Origin: Aphelidium insulamus
Taxonomy: Eukaryota > Aphelidiomycota > Aphelidea > Aphelidiaceae
Length of the DNA stretch: 64,000 bases
Assembly (NCBI GenBank): GCA_036784855.1
Contig: JAZDSV010000005.1
Coordinates: 186,001-250,000, forward strand
Direction of reading: 5' to 3'
The position numbers and the translations under genes are program-made. The notes beneath the pieces are model-generated. The model was not told the DNA's origin. It saw only the letters and a list, made by a program, of their open reading frames with translations, and did not search any database. Shown one piece after another: positions 46,205 to 57,939 of the stretch (the stretch's first letter is position 1; every line of letters starts with the position of its first letter).

Positions 46205-47563
46205 TCATCTGTTTATTTGCTGTAATGCCTCGTTGATCTTTAGCCGAGTTAACGGCGACAATGTCTCATTGCTGGCCAGTTGCTGCAATAGATCGGTCTG
46301 AACCTGCATGGCATTAATTAATATTTAGTAAGCTGTAAGCGCAATATAGTACCTGAGTGGCTGGCGGCGCGGCTGGTTTAATCCAGTGGCGCAAAAATTC
46401 ATGCAGTTTAGACTCGTTTGGACAATCAGCCGTGGCACTGATGCTACTGGCCGTGCGCACCGCCCACGCCAAGATCACCTTAAAGTGCACACTGGAGCCG
46501 CCGTGTGCAACGGCAAAACACATGTGTCGCAGCAACAGCACCGCATGTGTCTCGTGCAAGTTGTACAGATAGTTGGCGGTCGTGTCGTGCTGCGACTCGG
46601 TGATTAAATGCTGCAGGCGCTGCATTGCCTGCGCGCATATAGCTTCCCGCATGGCAGTGGACTTGCAGCAGACGGCTTCCAGTGCAGCAAAAACTAATTC
46701 CGCAGTATCCACACCATCCATGGAGCCTACATCATTGATAAATGTACTAAATGTGCTAAATAGATGTGTCTACATGTGCTTTGACAGCACGAGTACAACA
46801 ATACCTGTGAAGCAGTCAAACCAGAGCCAGCGCAGTAGCTCCACGTGAGACAGGGACAGCTGGCCGGTATCATCGTCGTCACTGGGCTGGTGTGCAGGAA
46901 ACAGCGTCGAGTCGGGAACCATTTCCACCAACAACGTTACCACACTGCAACACGTGTACTGGTTACACGACAGTTTTTAACAGAACGTGCAAGATGAACC
47001 GCACCGTAGCATACACTGAGACCACTCGGTGTGTGGTTGCAGCTGGCGCGGTGTAGCGGTGGCGATCAGAGACGGAATTGTGACATTTAGTAGCTGGGTG
47101 AGGTGCATGTCGCAATCGGGCCGCGTCGCTTGATTATGCGCCCATTGCTCCAGGCAGCTGACGATGGTGGCGCGTGTCCATGAGATGCTTCTGCGCGCAT
47201 TTGTGAATGGAGGGCGCCAATTCGCGTTGGCATCAGCCACTCACTGCGAACGAGACTCTGGACCGAATGCCGTGGATATCAGCTTCTGCCACACTAGCCA
47301 CACGTGCACCGCCGCATCCGGCTCCTTACCATCTATGGAGGCGGTAGTTCAGTTAAAGTGCATAGAGCGGGGAAGTCAGCGGTACCAGGCGCGTCCAGAA
47401 GCAGCGTGCGTAGATTTGAGAGTGCAGCTAGACGTTCGCCCAGCAACTGCTGCCCCGATGCAGACGTGAGCAGCTGTGACACCAGCAGGCTCTGCGGCGT
47501 GGCACTGGGACGCCTTGACTCGGCATCGGTGTCGGCAACGCGTTGCTGCCACGCTGTGGCCAT
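46205..47563 (-). CDS. Unknown helical protein
   Basis: Starts at ATG 47563 (MATAWQQRVADTD) and ends EALQQINR at 46207-46205, with about five introns. The pieces are Leu-rich helices (LLVSQLLTSASGQQLLGERL, AELVFAALEAVCCKSTAM, YLYNLHETHAVLLLRHMC), consistent with an armadillo or HEAT-like solenoid. It is not recognised as a specific family. Exact internal borders were not fixed. Confidence 0.6.
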
Positions 47564-47707
47564 TTGTATACTACTTAATGGTGGTTGTTGAGTAGTAAAG
47601 CTGCTGATTACACTGACTACACTAACAGCAGACGGCAGAGACAGCAGTGCAACAGTTGAGTAGTAAAGCTGTCCAGTACATAAAACACATTCAACATTAC
47701 AATTCTT

Positions 47708-48532
47708 TCACAATCTATTGGGCATTGACAGGGAGCGCGCCCGCCAGTCCAGCAGTGCATCATCGTCCACCTCGCTTCCATTGTCGTTGGCATCATCATC
47801 GGCGGCGGCGGCGTCTTGCACCATCTCTGCGGCCGTTGTGCCATGTGGCACCACTGGCGGCACATGTTGTTCCGTCTGTCGCAGCCGGCGCATCTTCAGC
47901 GTGGCCAGCCTGTCGCGACACTCTTGCTGCTCCTGGAACTCTTCGTCCTCACGCAGCTGCCACTGATCCTCCTCCTGTTGTGCCAGCTGGTCCACACGCC
48001 GGAACTGGTCACGCTGCAGTTCCATCTCGGCCGCCAACAGTGTCTGCTCCACCGAGTCTAGGAGATCAGCAGCGCCGCCACCGCCAGACACTCCCGCTCC
48101 AGACGAGTCGTAAAAGTTGGCAGGAAGCGCTTGCTTGTCCGAAGATGTGCGAGCCGCCGCAGTAAGCTTGACGCGTTTAGCGGTGGGCGCCTTGTCCCGG
48201 TCATGGGCCTCTTCACCATCATCATAATCAGCATCGCTTCCACGCGGTTGCTTGCCAGTGTCTTCCACCGGTGATGATGCTAGTACTGCTGTTGATGCGG
48301 ATGCTGCTGATGTGGCGGGACCACTGGCCGCAGTGGTCGGTGGCGGCACGGCACGGATACGGTCCACATGGCGTTCGGTGAGCGTGTGCGCGGTCCACAA
48401 CGACGGCTTCTTGATGACAAGCTGGCAGGCGACGCAGTGCAAGCGCCCCGTAGTGGCATCCACCACCGCGTACGGCGAGTGGATGAAGCCGCCGCGGCCA
48501 TCCGGGACGCGTTTGGCATTGGCGGTGCTCAT
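47708..48532 (-). CDS. ZNF830: ZNF830-like U1-type zinc finger protein
   Basis: Single exon, 274 residues. A matrin/U1-type C2H2 finger lies near the N-terminus (LHCVACQLVIKKPSLWTAH then TERH). The family landmarks ALPANFYD in the middle and ALLDWRARSL near the C-terminus are both present, with a long Gln/Glu-rich coiled coil between (EDQWQLREDEEFQEQQE). ZNF830 works in pre-mRNA splicing and genome stability in animals. Confidence 0.85.
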   Translation of the reverse strand: MSTANAKRVPDGRGGFIHSPYAVVDATTGRLHCVACQLVIKKPSLWTAHTLTERHVDRIRAVPPPTTAASGPATSAASASTAVLASSPVEDTGKQPRGSDADYDDGEEAHDRDKAPTAKRVKLTAAARTSSDKQALPANFYDSSGAGVSGGGGAADLLDSVEQTLLAAEMELQRDQFRRVDQLAQQEEDQWQLREDEEFQEQQECRDRLATLKMRRLRQTEQHVPPVVPHGTTAAEMVQDAAAADDDANDNGSEVDDDALLDWRARSLSMPNRL

Positions 48533-48598
48533 TGGTCGTCTGTGTTAAATATACGAATCGTCTGGACAAGTGCCTGCAGCATGAAACAATATAACTCT

Positions 48599-49890
48599 TT
48601 AATCATCGGCCAGCTCAGACTCGGCGGCGAGGCGGCCACGGATAGAGTATGCACTCTCTGGCGGCGCGGTGGTGTTGAAGGTGATGCTGGTGTTGAAGTG
48701 TCGGCAGTTCAACAGTCCCACTTTGTCTTCAGCGCCATCCCGAGTGGGGTTGTCAGAGTCGCCATTCAGAGCGTTGTCCAGCGCTTCCGTGACATTGTAC
48801 TCCTGGTTGCTAGAGTACTGGAACCCGGTGCCGTAGTAGCGTCGCTTGAATGCCGGCAACAATTCGTTGTAGCCCAGCTGGCACATTATATCGCCCAGCC
48901 TGTCGACAATGAACTGGGCCTGCTCCCCGGTAAACACTTGCAGCGAGTAGAATGTGTCCAGGTGCGAGGTGGGTGAGTTGTAGGCACGGGTGCTGGTGTC
49001 TGTGACGGCGCAGTGAACTGCCGCCAGATCAGGCAAGGTGTTGGCGGTGTTTGGCGGCTGCATGAACCGCACTATCCTCTCCATCTCGGTGGCTGCATCG
49101 CGGCGCAGATCCTCGTACCTGACCAGCAGCCGGGGCAGCGGACACTTCACCCAGTACTCGTAATGCGCGCGGTACTTTTCCACGTACCTTTCAATGAGTA
49201 CAGTTGTATATACTCATACAACAATATCATATAGATTACAGGCACATCGTACCAGTTGAGCTTGTCGGGCTTGATGCTTGGACGGGCCAGCTTGCGGGTG
49301 TGGTTGCTGGTCTTGTGGAAGTGGTGGTAGGAGAGAATGGCGTCGAACGGGTTGCGCACCACGTGCACCACCCGGTCAAAGCGGCGCCACAGCACCTGCG
49401 GGTCCGGGAACCGTGCCACGCCATTCACGGGAAAGTGCGTCTTGACCAGCCAGCGATTAGACTTTAGGCACTCGGCCTTGAATGTGGCGCGCAGCGCGTG
49501 GTCGCAGTACATGGACGACGTGAGGTAGCCAGTGCTCTTCTCGATAAGCACTCGCAGCCACGAGTTGCCTGCCGGGTGTTTCAACAGTGTACACTCACAG
49601 CGTATTTACATAACTGTACCTGAGCGGGGAAAGGATGAGAGCGCGGTGGAGATGCGCCAGGGTCCGTCATACAGTTTGGCGCGGCTGATATCGCAATCTG
49701 CAGCTGCAGTGTCTGTGCGCCATGACAGCCAGCTAGACCGGGACATCTGGCTAGTGGGTGGCGCCGTGTGATGATGCACATGCGGAACGGTGGCAATGTA
49801 AAAGGCGGAGAGCAGTAGCGACGGCACGGCAACGCCCAACACCACCGCCAATGCCGCTGTCAATGCCGGCCGCCTCCGCGTTGTTGTCAT
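48599..49890 (-). CDS. Type II membrane sulfotransferase
   Basis: Golgi-type sulfotransferase using PAPS. A short basic cytoplasmic tail is followed by a signal anchor (LTAALAVVLGVAVPSLLLSA). The 5'-phosphosulfate loop FPRSGNSWLRVLIEKSTG is formed across the first intron, and the 3'-phosphate site is HVVRNPFDAILSYHHFH. RLLVRYEDLRRD is another family motif. Three exons; the first junction (PRSG to NSWL) is clear. Closest in layout to WSCD-type or carbohydrate sulfotransferases; the acceptor is unknown. Confidence 0.87.
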
Positions 49891-49980
49891 CTCTGGTATT
49901 TCAAGTGTGACAGGCGAGTTACAATGGCTTTACTTGCCTACTGGACACAGTGTACAATATATTGGGCACATATACAAAGT

Positions 49981-51722
49981 TTACACAACCGCAGCTACAG
50001 ATTGCTCCAAAGTGTGCGGTGTAGAAACAACAACCGGCACGCCCAGCTCCGCAACGCCGTCAAAGCATATCACGCTGCAGAAACCGTCCGATGATGCCAC
50101 AAATAGCTTTAAACCATCCGCACTCCTGCACAATAATAATTAGTGAGTGTTTCTATGTAAAGCCATGCCTAGCATATTCACATGGATATTCGGGTGACAT
50201 ATCGATAGGTACAGAAAACGAACCAGGCAAGGTCGTTGATGGGTGCATAGTGCATGTTGCCCACGTACGCGAACGCCTGTAGGCTCTGTGTATCATATAG
50301 TGTGACGGCGTTGCGGCAGGCCACGGCAAATATGTATCGATACGCAGCTGTGCTTAATTCACTGGCGGTGTCACGCAGCTGAAATTGAATCGGGCAGAAG
50401 CGAACTATACGCGAGGGCCGGTTGGTCGGCACATACATGACCGGTGCACTGAGACGTTAAGTAGTGCAGCTTTTAATACAAACAGTGTATAGAGCTTACC
50501 AGTTAATTCGATTTCGAGCGTATACATATGCAACATTGATGGGTTCTGCGTCGGACTCGGCTGCGGCCTTGTACTGTCCGCAGGGTGCAATCATCATGCT
50601 GCCGTCCGGGGAAAAGGTCAGGCGCCGAAAGAATGTCATCAGCGTCTCGCCGTGGTATAGACGCATGAACTGTTTGGACTTTTGTGTTGCTGGCTTGACT
50701 GCAGCCACGTTGGTTGTACCGCATTCAGCAGTAGAAGCATCTTTACTGGCAGGTGACGCGTTCCCAATAGTACTATAATTTACATCCATCGGCTCCCTAC
50801 CAACAACTACATCGGATTTAAGTAATTCTTTGGTGGGCGGGTACTCCATCCGGCTGGATTTCTGCATTAAACGCACGTCCAGCTTCCCTTCCGCCTTGCT
50901 GACGACTGAATACACATTGACCGCCCTGTCACTGCCCTGGGTCACAATATGACCAGATAGGGGGTCCCATGCCACTCCGTGAACAAAGTGCGAATGATCC
51001 TGCAGTTCATAGAGTCGCGTTCCTACACGCCCATAAATCATAGTATATCATCACTCACTCGTTGCCATACTTGAAGTGACGTGCCAGACCCCAACAGACG
51101 ACCTGTCACTGGAATTCGCGGCCACACAGATAAATGCCCCGCACGGCGACCAGGCCAAGTCGTAAATGCTGGCAAGCGATGAGCCCTGTAGCGTCTGCGC
51201 CGTGTACCAGAACTCGCGCTGATCCACCGGGTCCGTATCAGCACTGGCGCCAAACAGCGACGACGTTTGCGCCGGCTGTGCACCTGATGCCCCACTCTGC
51301 TGCTGCCACACCAGCACGTTACCGTCTGCATACGGCGTTGGTGAGACACGATGTGAAATCTGCATAAATGCGTCGATAAACTTGCCGTCACCTGCGGAAG
51401 CGACAATGCCCCCTCGAGGCGACCACCGAACCACATTCACACTGGCAGTGTGCTTGCACAGATCAGCCAGAAACTCTACAACACTCGCAGACGGCACATT
51501 GTCGTCCGTGGTAGCAGCAGTGGACCACAGCTATGCCACACGGCAGCAGTCAGTCAGGCGGGCACTCCCAACAACTCAACCACCGGGTTATGCAATGACA
51601 CGTACGCGGACGGCACCATCCTCTCCCGCAGTGGCCAGCCTGAACGGGGCAACAGGTTCACAGTCCACCGAGAACACGGCCTTTCTCTGGTGCCAGTGAA
51701 TTTGGAGGACTTTGGCGCGCAT
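49981..51722 (-). CDS. CHAF1B: CAF-1 p60-type WD40 histone chaperone subunit
   Basis: Subunit B of chromatin assembly factor 1, which deposits H3-H4 behind the replication fork. ATG 51722 gives MRAKVLQIHWHQRKAVFSVD. Later landmarks: VVEFLADLCKHTASVNVVRW, HSHFVHGVAWDPLSGHIVT, FFRRLTFSPDGSMMIAP, NRPSRIVRFCPIQFQLR and LAWSADGLKLFVASSDGFC with the stop at 49981. At least five exons. A low-complexity insert rich in Ser, Ala and Thr splits one blade loop. Confidence 0.9.
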
Positions 51723-51759
51723 TATATATTAATATTGTTGGTGGATGGATGAAACACAG

Positions 51760-51890
51760 TGCAAAGAATACTGATGGGCGTGTTAATGCTAATCCACGGC
51801 GTGCCGCGCACGTCCGGTTCATGTAGATACACGTAATAGTTGATAATGATGGGGTCGACGAAGAGCGCATATATGGCATGTGAGTGAGTG
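51760..51890 (-). pseudogene. Truncated, frameshifted relative of the unknown gene at 11358-13029
   Basis: In one frame it reads ALFVDPIIINYYVYLHEPDV, against AFFIGPVIINYVYPDDSDA at 13029. Both are preceded by a run of ACTC repeats and an ATG-CC start context, but here the ATG is out of frame with the conserved part. No further exons follow; the copy lies just upstream of the CAF-1 p60 start. Confidence 0.6.
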
Positions 51891-52053
51891 AGTGAGTGAG
51901 TGATTGCAATAGTAGTTCAAGTAGCAGTGAAATTGAAAGACAGTCAAATATGCTGCATGCTATATTGCTGGCAACCACTGGAGAAGTAGGAGTAGCATTT
52001 GAGGTAAAAGTGTTTTTACCGATGGAAAGCAATAAGGGCGTTAAAAAAATATG

Positions 52054-52056
<3 letters not shown>

Positions 52057-52093
<37 letters not shown>
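52057..52093. repeat. TA dinucleotide microsatellite
   Basis: About 18 TA units within the 51723-52378 gap, which otherwise holds only the pseudogene fragment just before it. Confidence 0.9.
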
Positions 52094-52378
52094 GTTGGCG
52101 GTACTTGTTCCAAAGTCGATTACCTGCGTGGATAAAGCGCTCCAGAGGCGATGCTGCGAGATACAACCGAGTGCCGTATTATCTAGTAATGGATGGCACA
52201 AAGACAGCACCACCCATTGGCCTACTGGAATAGCAGACATCTCCATTCCATCACAATGCCAAAATGATTAAATATACACGGACTTTACAATGTGCAACGT
52301 TTTATTTTAAAGGCTACAAGATTAATTGAGAGAATAACCTCGGAAGGGGAACAGAACACGAAAGGAACGACATATTAA

Positions 52379-53603
52379 ATGGCAGGTGTCGCAAGGGCAA
52401 AAGGTTCGTAAGACCGCGCGAGCAGATCTCTCATAAGCATACGTATAGGTGGAGGTTGCTTTCGTGTGGCGCTAGTGCAGCTGCGAGTGGGCTCCGACAA
52501 GGCGGACAATCTAGCGCGTGCCAGCAGGCAAATCAAGGCAGCAGCAGCAAACGGGGCGTCGCTGGTGGCTCTTCCGGTTCGTGTGCGTGTATAATTGCAA
52601 CTGTTGACTTGTATGATGACTCTGCTGCAGGAGTGCTTCAATTCTCCATACGGCGTGTCGCACTTTGCCAGCTATGCCGAGCAGATTCCCGACGGCGATT
52701 CGTGTGGAATGCTGTCACGCGCCGCTCGCGAGTCAAGCATCTGGCTAGTGGGTGGTGAGTGTGAATGCTAGCGATATACAAATATTTTTGTTAATATATA
52801 TAGGATCTATACCGGAGAGATGTTCGGGTGCATTGTTTAACACGTGCACAATATACAACCCGCTTGGACAACTAGTTGCTACACATCGCAAGGTACCTTA
52901 ATGGTACTATGTAGACCTGATATACTAAGTATGCATAGTCTCATCTTTTTGACATTGACATCCCGGGCAAGATCGCGTTTAAAGAGTCTGCAGTTCTCAC
53001 CGCAGGCAACTCGCTAACCCACGTGGACTTTGGTCTGTCCATCTTTTTTAAGTGTGAAGGTACTCGTATATATTTATCGTTGCAGAGCTGTGCAAATTCG
53101 GTGTCGGAATATGCTATGATATGCGTTTTCCAGAGATGGCCACGGTGGCTGCCCGCAAAGGTACTTGCTTGACTGTGTCCAGTTGTACATCATATCCAAC
53201 TCGTGTGCAGGCTGCCAGCTGATGATATATCCGGGAGGTATGCAGGCCACTCTATGTAGGTACTTTCCCTTGTCAAGTCAACTTCTCTGTAGCATTCAAC
53301 ATGACCACGGGCCCGCTGCATTGGGAGCTGTTGCAGCGTAGTCGCGCGCTCGACAATCAAATGTACGTGGCCACAGTGTCGCCGGCGCGTGACAATGCTG
53401 CCGAGTATGTTGCATGGGGCCACTCGACTGTCGTGGATCCAATGGGCCAGGTGGTGGCCACCACGGACCACGACGAGGACATTGTCTACTGCGACATTGA
53501 CCTGGCCAAGGTCGAAGAGGCGCGTCGCAACATTCCCGTATCAACGCAGCGCCGGTTTGACCTGTACGCGGATGTGGCATCACAAGTAGCTGCACGCCAA
53601 TAG
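52379..53603 (+). CDS. NIT2: Omega-amidase NIT2-like (nitrilase superfamily)
   Basis: Hydrolyses alpha-ketoglutaramate and related omega-amides. A set of short exons reads, in order, [82 protein letters not shown] and [15 protein letters not shown]. The catalytic Glu (PECF), Lys (RK before HLFD) and Cys (GICYD) are all present. The proposed start (MAGVARAK, 52379) splices through a 69-nt intron to CFRVAL; this first border is the least certain. The stop is 29 bp before the pyridoxal kinase start. Confidence 0.92.
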
Positions 53604-53632
53604 ATTGCCGCCATATAATATCCATTGACGTG

Positions 53633-54884
53633 ATGGCGGAACGTCGCGTGCTTTCCATCCAGAGCCACGTGGTGCATGGATACGTCGGTGCGCAGTGACT
53701 GCGTAACTGCTCACACACCTCATAATGCGCGCACGTAGGCAACAAGTCGGCCACCTTCCCGCTGCAGCTGCTGGGCATCGATGTGGACGCGCTAAACACC
53801 GTACAGTTCTCCAACCACACCGGTGTGCACACTTTTGCTTGCACGGGCGCCGTGTTACACCTCACTGACTGGTACTTGTCAGGCTATCCGTCCTGGAAGG
53901 GGGACGCGCTGGGCGCCTCGCACATGAGCTCCATCCTGGCCGGGTTGGAGGCAAATGGAATTAGCGGCGCCTACTCGCACATACTAGCAGGTGAGCTCTC
54001 TGTGACGCGATAGTATAGCCATGTAATAAGCGATGTGTGAGGCTATGTGGGCAACGTCGAGTCTCTGGAGGCCATTGCCGAGATCGTCACCCGTATTAAG
54101 CAGGCGAATCCACGTGCCACATTTGGCAAGTGCACCTTCGTCCTGACTGCGATGGATATCATTGAGTTGACCTGTTTGCAGTGCTGGACCCGGTTATGGG
54201 AGATGATGGCACGCTGTACGTTTCGGCGGCTGTGGTGCCAGCCTACATTAATCTACTCTGTCCGCTGGCGGACTTGATCACCCCGAACCAATTCGAGGCC
54301 GAGTATGCCAATACGCGCCGATGATTACTTTTACTATACGCTAATAGCCTAGACTGCTCACTGGGATAAAGATATCGACAATGGACGCCTGCTGTGAGGC
54401 AATCAGGGCACTGCATGAACGCGGCATTGACAAGGTGGTTGTGACGAGTCTGGAACTGGCCGTCAGTGACGACATTGACGCGGAGGCCACACTGACCAGC
54501 ACACAGCCAGAACCGGCACAGAAGACACTGATATTGGTTGGCAGTGAGCGTGGAGCGTCCTCGATGTTTTGCATTCGAATAAGAAAGCTGAAGGCCAGGT
54601 TTACTGGGACGGGCGACCTGTTGGCGGCGCTCATACTGGCCTACGAGAGCCAGTTTGGACTGAGGGCAGCGTGCGAGCGTGGCGTGTCGCTGCTGCAGGC
54701 CATACTTCGATACACCATACAGAATGGAGGCAATGCTGACGAGGAGGCGCTGACAGATGCGCTGGCCGAGGAGAGACGCGGTGGAATGGATCTGGAAACA
54801 ACTAGACGCCGCGAACTCAAGCTGATACAGTGCCGCGACATCATTCTCGAGTCTGCTTGCACCTTTCATGCCGTCGATATTTAA
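53633..54884 (+). CDS. PDXK: Pyridoxal kinase
   Basis: Phosphorylates pyridoxal and related vitamers for PLP synthesis (ribokinase fold). Starts [19 protein letters not shown], then [19 protein letters not shown] and QFSNHTG joined over an intron to [22 protein letters not shown] and [11 protein letters not shown] are core motifs, and [14 protein letters not shown] carries the catalytic Asp of GTGD. About five introns, several under 70 nt. The C-terminus is extended by a charged helix ([20 protein letters not shown]). Confidence 0.93.
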
Positions 54885-55440
54885 GTGGGGATGACCATCA
54901 CAACTGAAGAGTAGAGTAGAGAAATGCATCACTATTGCACATTCTCCCTTGATTATAACTGCAGAGTGGACTTTATCAGCAGATGGTCATGACTAAATCC
55001 ATCTGTCACCTTTAGCCGCTTTCTGTTCAGTAACACGAGATGAGTAAAATACTGATTCGCTCTACGAGAGTTCCGAGTGCTTAAGGACCCGAAAATTGTT
55101 GACACTTTGCTGACGCTAGATGGCAATCTGACAAAGAAACTCTGGTTCAGTCCGACTTGACTGACAACCTTGAGTGCTCTGTTATTGAGATTCTCCGGTA
55201 TGACTCTCGTGATCTTCAAGCTGAGTAAGTGCAAGCAACGCGCTTCACCTCAAGTCTTATCAAGATCTATTACCTTCAAGCTGAGTAAGTGCAAGAAACG
55301 CGCGCTTCACCTCAACGCCTAGACAATTAAAGGCGCGACCAATGCTGCCTTTGACACTGACCGTTTTGTTACCGTGACATCACGGTCGGTCTTGACGTTA
55401 TAGTGATCGGACACAATCAATCAATCAATGAGCTCACTGG
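54885..55440. other. Intergenic stretch with repeats and a possible retroelement tail
   Basis: No gene seen. Contains a duplicated 40-42 bp unit with 60-bp period (55214-55253 and 55274-55315, CTTCAAGCTGAGTAAGTG...) and, at 55371-55427, a 7-bp stem hairpin (ACCGTGA/TCACGGT) followed by an AATC triplet run like the tail of the LINE at 16050. Confidence 0.6.
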
Positions 55441-55900
55441 TGCGAAGCGATGAATTATGACGTGGATATGACGCACTAAAGCACTATGGAAGGACAAGCG
55501 CCCTAAGGCTGAAGAAGATTCCTTTGAGAAGCACCTTGCGACGTTGGAGCCTTTGATATGCCCTGCATACGGCAATTGATCTGCGTAAAACCTGTCTTGC
55601 GGCAGCAATTAAGGTTGAAGTTGGTCACTTCAGGTCCAGACGATGTCAATGTTGATTCTACATTTGCTGCGCTGGATTCACTGGTTTTCAAGATTTCGTG
55701 GAGCAGGAAAAGTTTAGCAAGGCCAAGACGATGGCCTTGTTAAACTTCAAAGAAGTTTTTATCCGCTGCCGGCGCATGTATGTCTTCGACAAAGAAGAAT
55801 TGAGTGGCTAGATATTCAATTCGTTCAATTACTTTCGCAGCGTCACTGCACATTAATAAAATACTGGTTAAACCGCTCTTGCAACCTATTTGAGGCTGAA
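55441..55900 (+). pseudogene. Crinkler-type gene copy with the nuclease core deleted
   Basis: Aligns by eye with the gene at 60899-62254. Its left part matches the end of exon 1 (ACGTGGAT...GACGCACTGAAGCAC-like), continues into the start of exon 3 (GCTGAAGAAGATTC), then jumps to the 3' end (ATACGGCAATTGAT, CAAGATTTCG, GGCCTTGTTAAAC) and the 3' UTR (CACATTAATAAA). The whole PD-(D/E)xK region is missing and the frame is broken by stops. Confidence 0.8.
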
Positions 55901-55965
55901 CTTTGGCAAACAGCATCATCACCGTGCTTGCACCTTAACCACTACCAGAGCATGACTACAATTCA

Positions 55966-57879
55966 TTAATATTTGCTCCGTGACCACACCCACAAACAAT
56001 CTGTACTGTCTGTCACCACAATGTAGGACAGATCCGCACTAACTGCTAAGCAACGGACGTCCTCCTCCATCCGTTCATCTTTGAGAACCTGGCCGATTTC
56101 AGTCAAAGAATGTGTAGAAAAATTGCAATCTCTCACCATTCTGGTGTCTGAATATGCGCCGCGATACGGCGCATCTACTCCTGGCAATTGATAGACAAGT
56201 ATACCATTCTTTGTCGCCACTAGGTAATGTAATCCGTCTATAAACGATTGATGTGTGTAGGATTAACTCAAAATAGATTAAAGCACGCATACCTGCTGTC
56301 AGTCCCACTGAACCTCGGCATGGATACACCTCCAAATCGGGATAGAGGCCGTTGAAGAGCTGACGAGGAGACTTTGTATTACAAATATCTAGATTCCACA
56401 TCAGCACTTCATCTTGGCAGCCTTTCGATACTACTCGACAATGAGCTCATCCAAGAATATCATTGTGTCAGGCGCGCATAGAACCCGGTCAGAAATCCAG
56501 TGAATGTCATCTACGTTACTCTCGTGCCAGTCATCGCCGTCAAAATACTGTTCTGCTTGTATTTTCTTCACATACTTTCGCGCCACTGTGGCATGCTCTT
56601 CTTTTGGCTGCATTCCACCTTTGCCCAAGAATCTTGACGTGTTAAAGATTGCCACAGCCGCATCTTCATTGCCAACAGCAAACTTTTCTCCAGCCGGCGC
56701 CACCGAAATGCAGAGCGGCACCGCTGCCGTACCATACACAGCAACGCAATCATCCCTAATCTTTAATGTACAAATGTCAAGTGTATCTTATCGCTACCCT
56801 CCACAATTGCCATCAGCGTTCAACGCGCGAGTAGGGCTAGACGTGGACCACATACGCACAGTTTTGTCGGCACTAGCACCTACGATATGGTGTACGGTTA
56901 GCATTATGTGTCAACGTGATATCACACTTGCTCAAGAGAAAAGGTGAACAACTCGGCAGAAACTTTAAATCATTGATCTCTCCAGAATGACCGCGAAGGT
57001 AGGCATAGCATATTCCCTGGGTGTAGTGGACCAGCTTGATGGTTTTAGCCTTGCCTAATGATGATCATTGTAGTTGAATTATCATCATCAAATCAGCTAT
57101 CAACTCAAATGCTAACCAGCCACTGCCACAATGTAGTCCTGCTGATTGCTGTCACAGTCCTCGAGGACACCCCATGCCAAGCACTGGAACGACTCGTTCG
57201 GCTCGTCCAAATGCGTGTACTTGGCCACCACTTTGCCCAGACTGCAGTCGGTGAAGCATACGGAATTGGCGCCGCACGACGCCACGATGCTGGCGGTGGC
57301 GGTGGGCACAGTCGACTTGATAGGCGGAGCGAATGAACATTGCCACACGTCAGGCATCATCATGTCCTCGTCGTCGTTGGCATCGGCGCGCCAGTGCGTG
57401 CGCAATATGTGCGCCACGCGGAAGTCGTCCCACACGATACTCTCTGCTCATGCCCATAGCATTAATGTTCAATAATCAACTACATTTATATCCAGCAATG
57501 AGACCGGTGTACCTCTACAGGTCGGTATGGTAGGTGATAGTGCATTGCCGGACTTGGATGCGCGTATGGGCCGTGTAGCTGACGATGGTGAAGGAGCGGT
57601 GGCATTGGTGCTTGACTTCATCGTCGGCTTGCTCTTTGGCGTCACGTCTCGAAGTCTTTCCGAAGCGGTCACACCACGCACCGCCACCTTGCTGGGAGTA
57701 CGCGCCGTCGGTGCCCCGGTGGGCTTGGCTGCCAAGCGCCTCGACGTCCGCGGCGTTCCCGTCTGTGTCATGCTTGCCGTATTGAAACAGTGCCTTGATT
57801 GAATGTAGTTCAGCTCTTCCTCAAGACCGCATTGGTTGCGTCGCTCCACCATTATATGGAATCGGTAATACGCATGCAT
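55966..57879 (-). CDS. LRWD1/ORCA-like WD40 protein
   Basis: WD40 propeller whose blades read VWQCSFAPPIKS, IVASCGANSVCFTDCSLGK, ESFQCLAWGVLED, YIVAVAG, HSGEINDLKFLP, VPLCISVAPAGEKFAVGNED and TDCLWVWSRSKY. The CxFAP / CGxNSVCxxDC / VAWxxL order matches the WD40 half of LRWD1, the ORC-associated heterochromatin factor, better than other WD40 groups. The N-terminus is Thr/Pro/Ser/Lys-rich (TPRTSRRLAAKPTGAPTAR) with no leucine-rich repeats. At least six exons. The start is uncertain among several ATGs (57879 and downstream). Confidence 0.7.
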
Positions 57880-57939
57880 GGTGCAAGAACTTCTACTATT
57901 AAATGATGATATATATTTTTTTTGTTTTTTTGTTGTTTT

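Noticed and set aside
54953-55234. Minus-strand open frame of about 93 codons
   Set aside because: No similarity, no clear signals, and it overlaps duplicated noncoding DNA.
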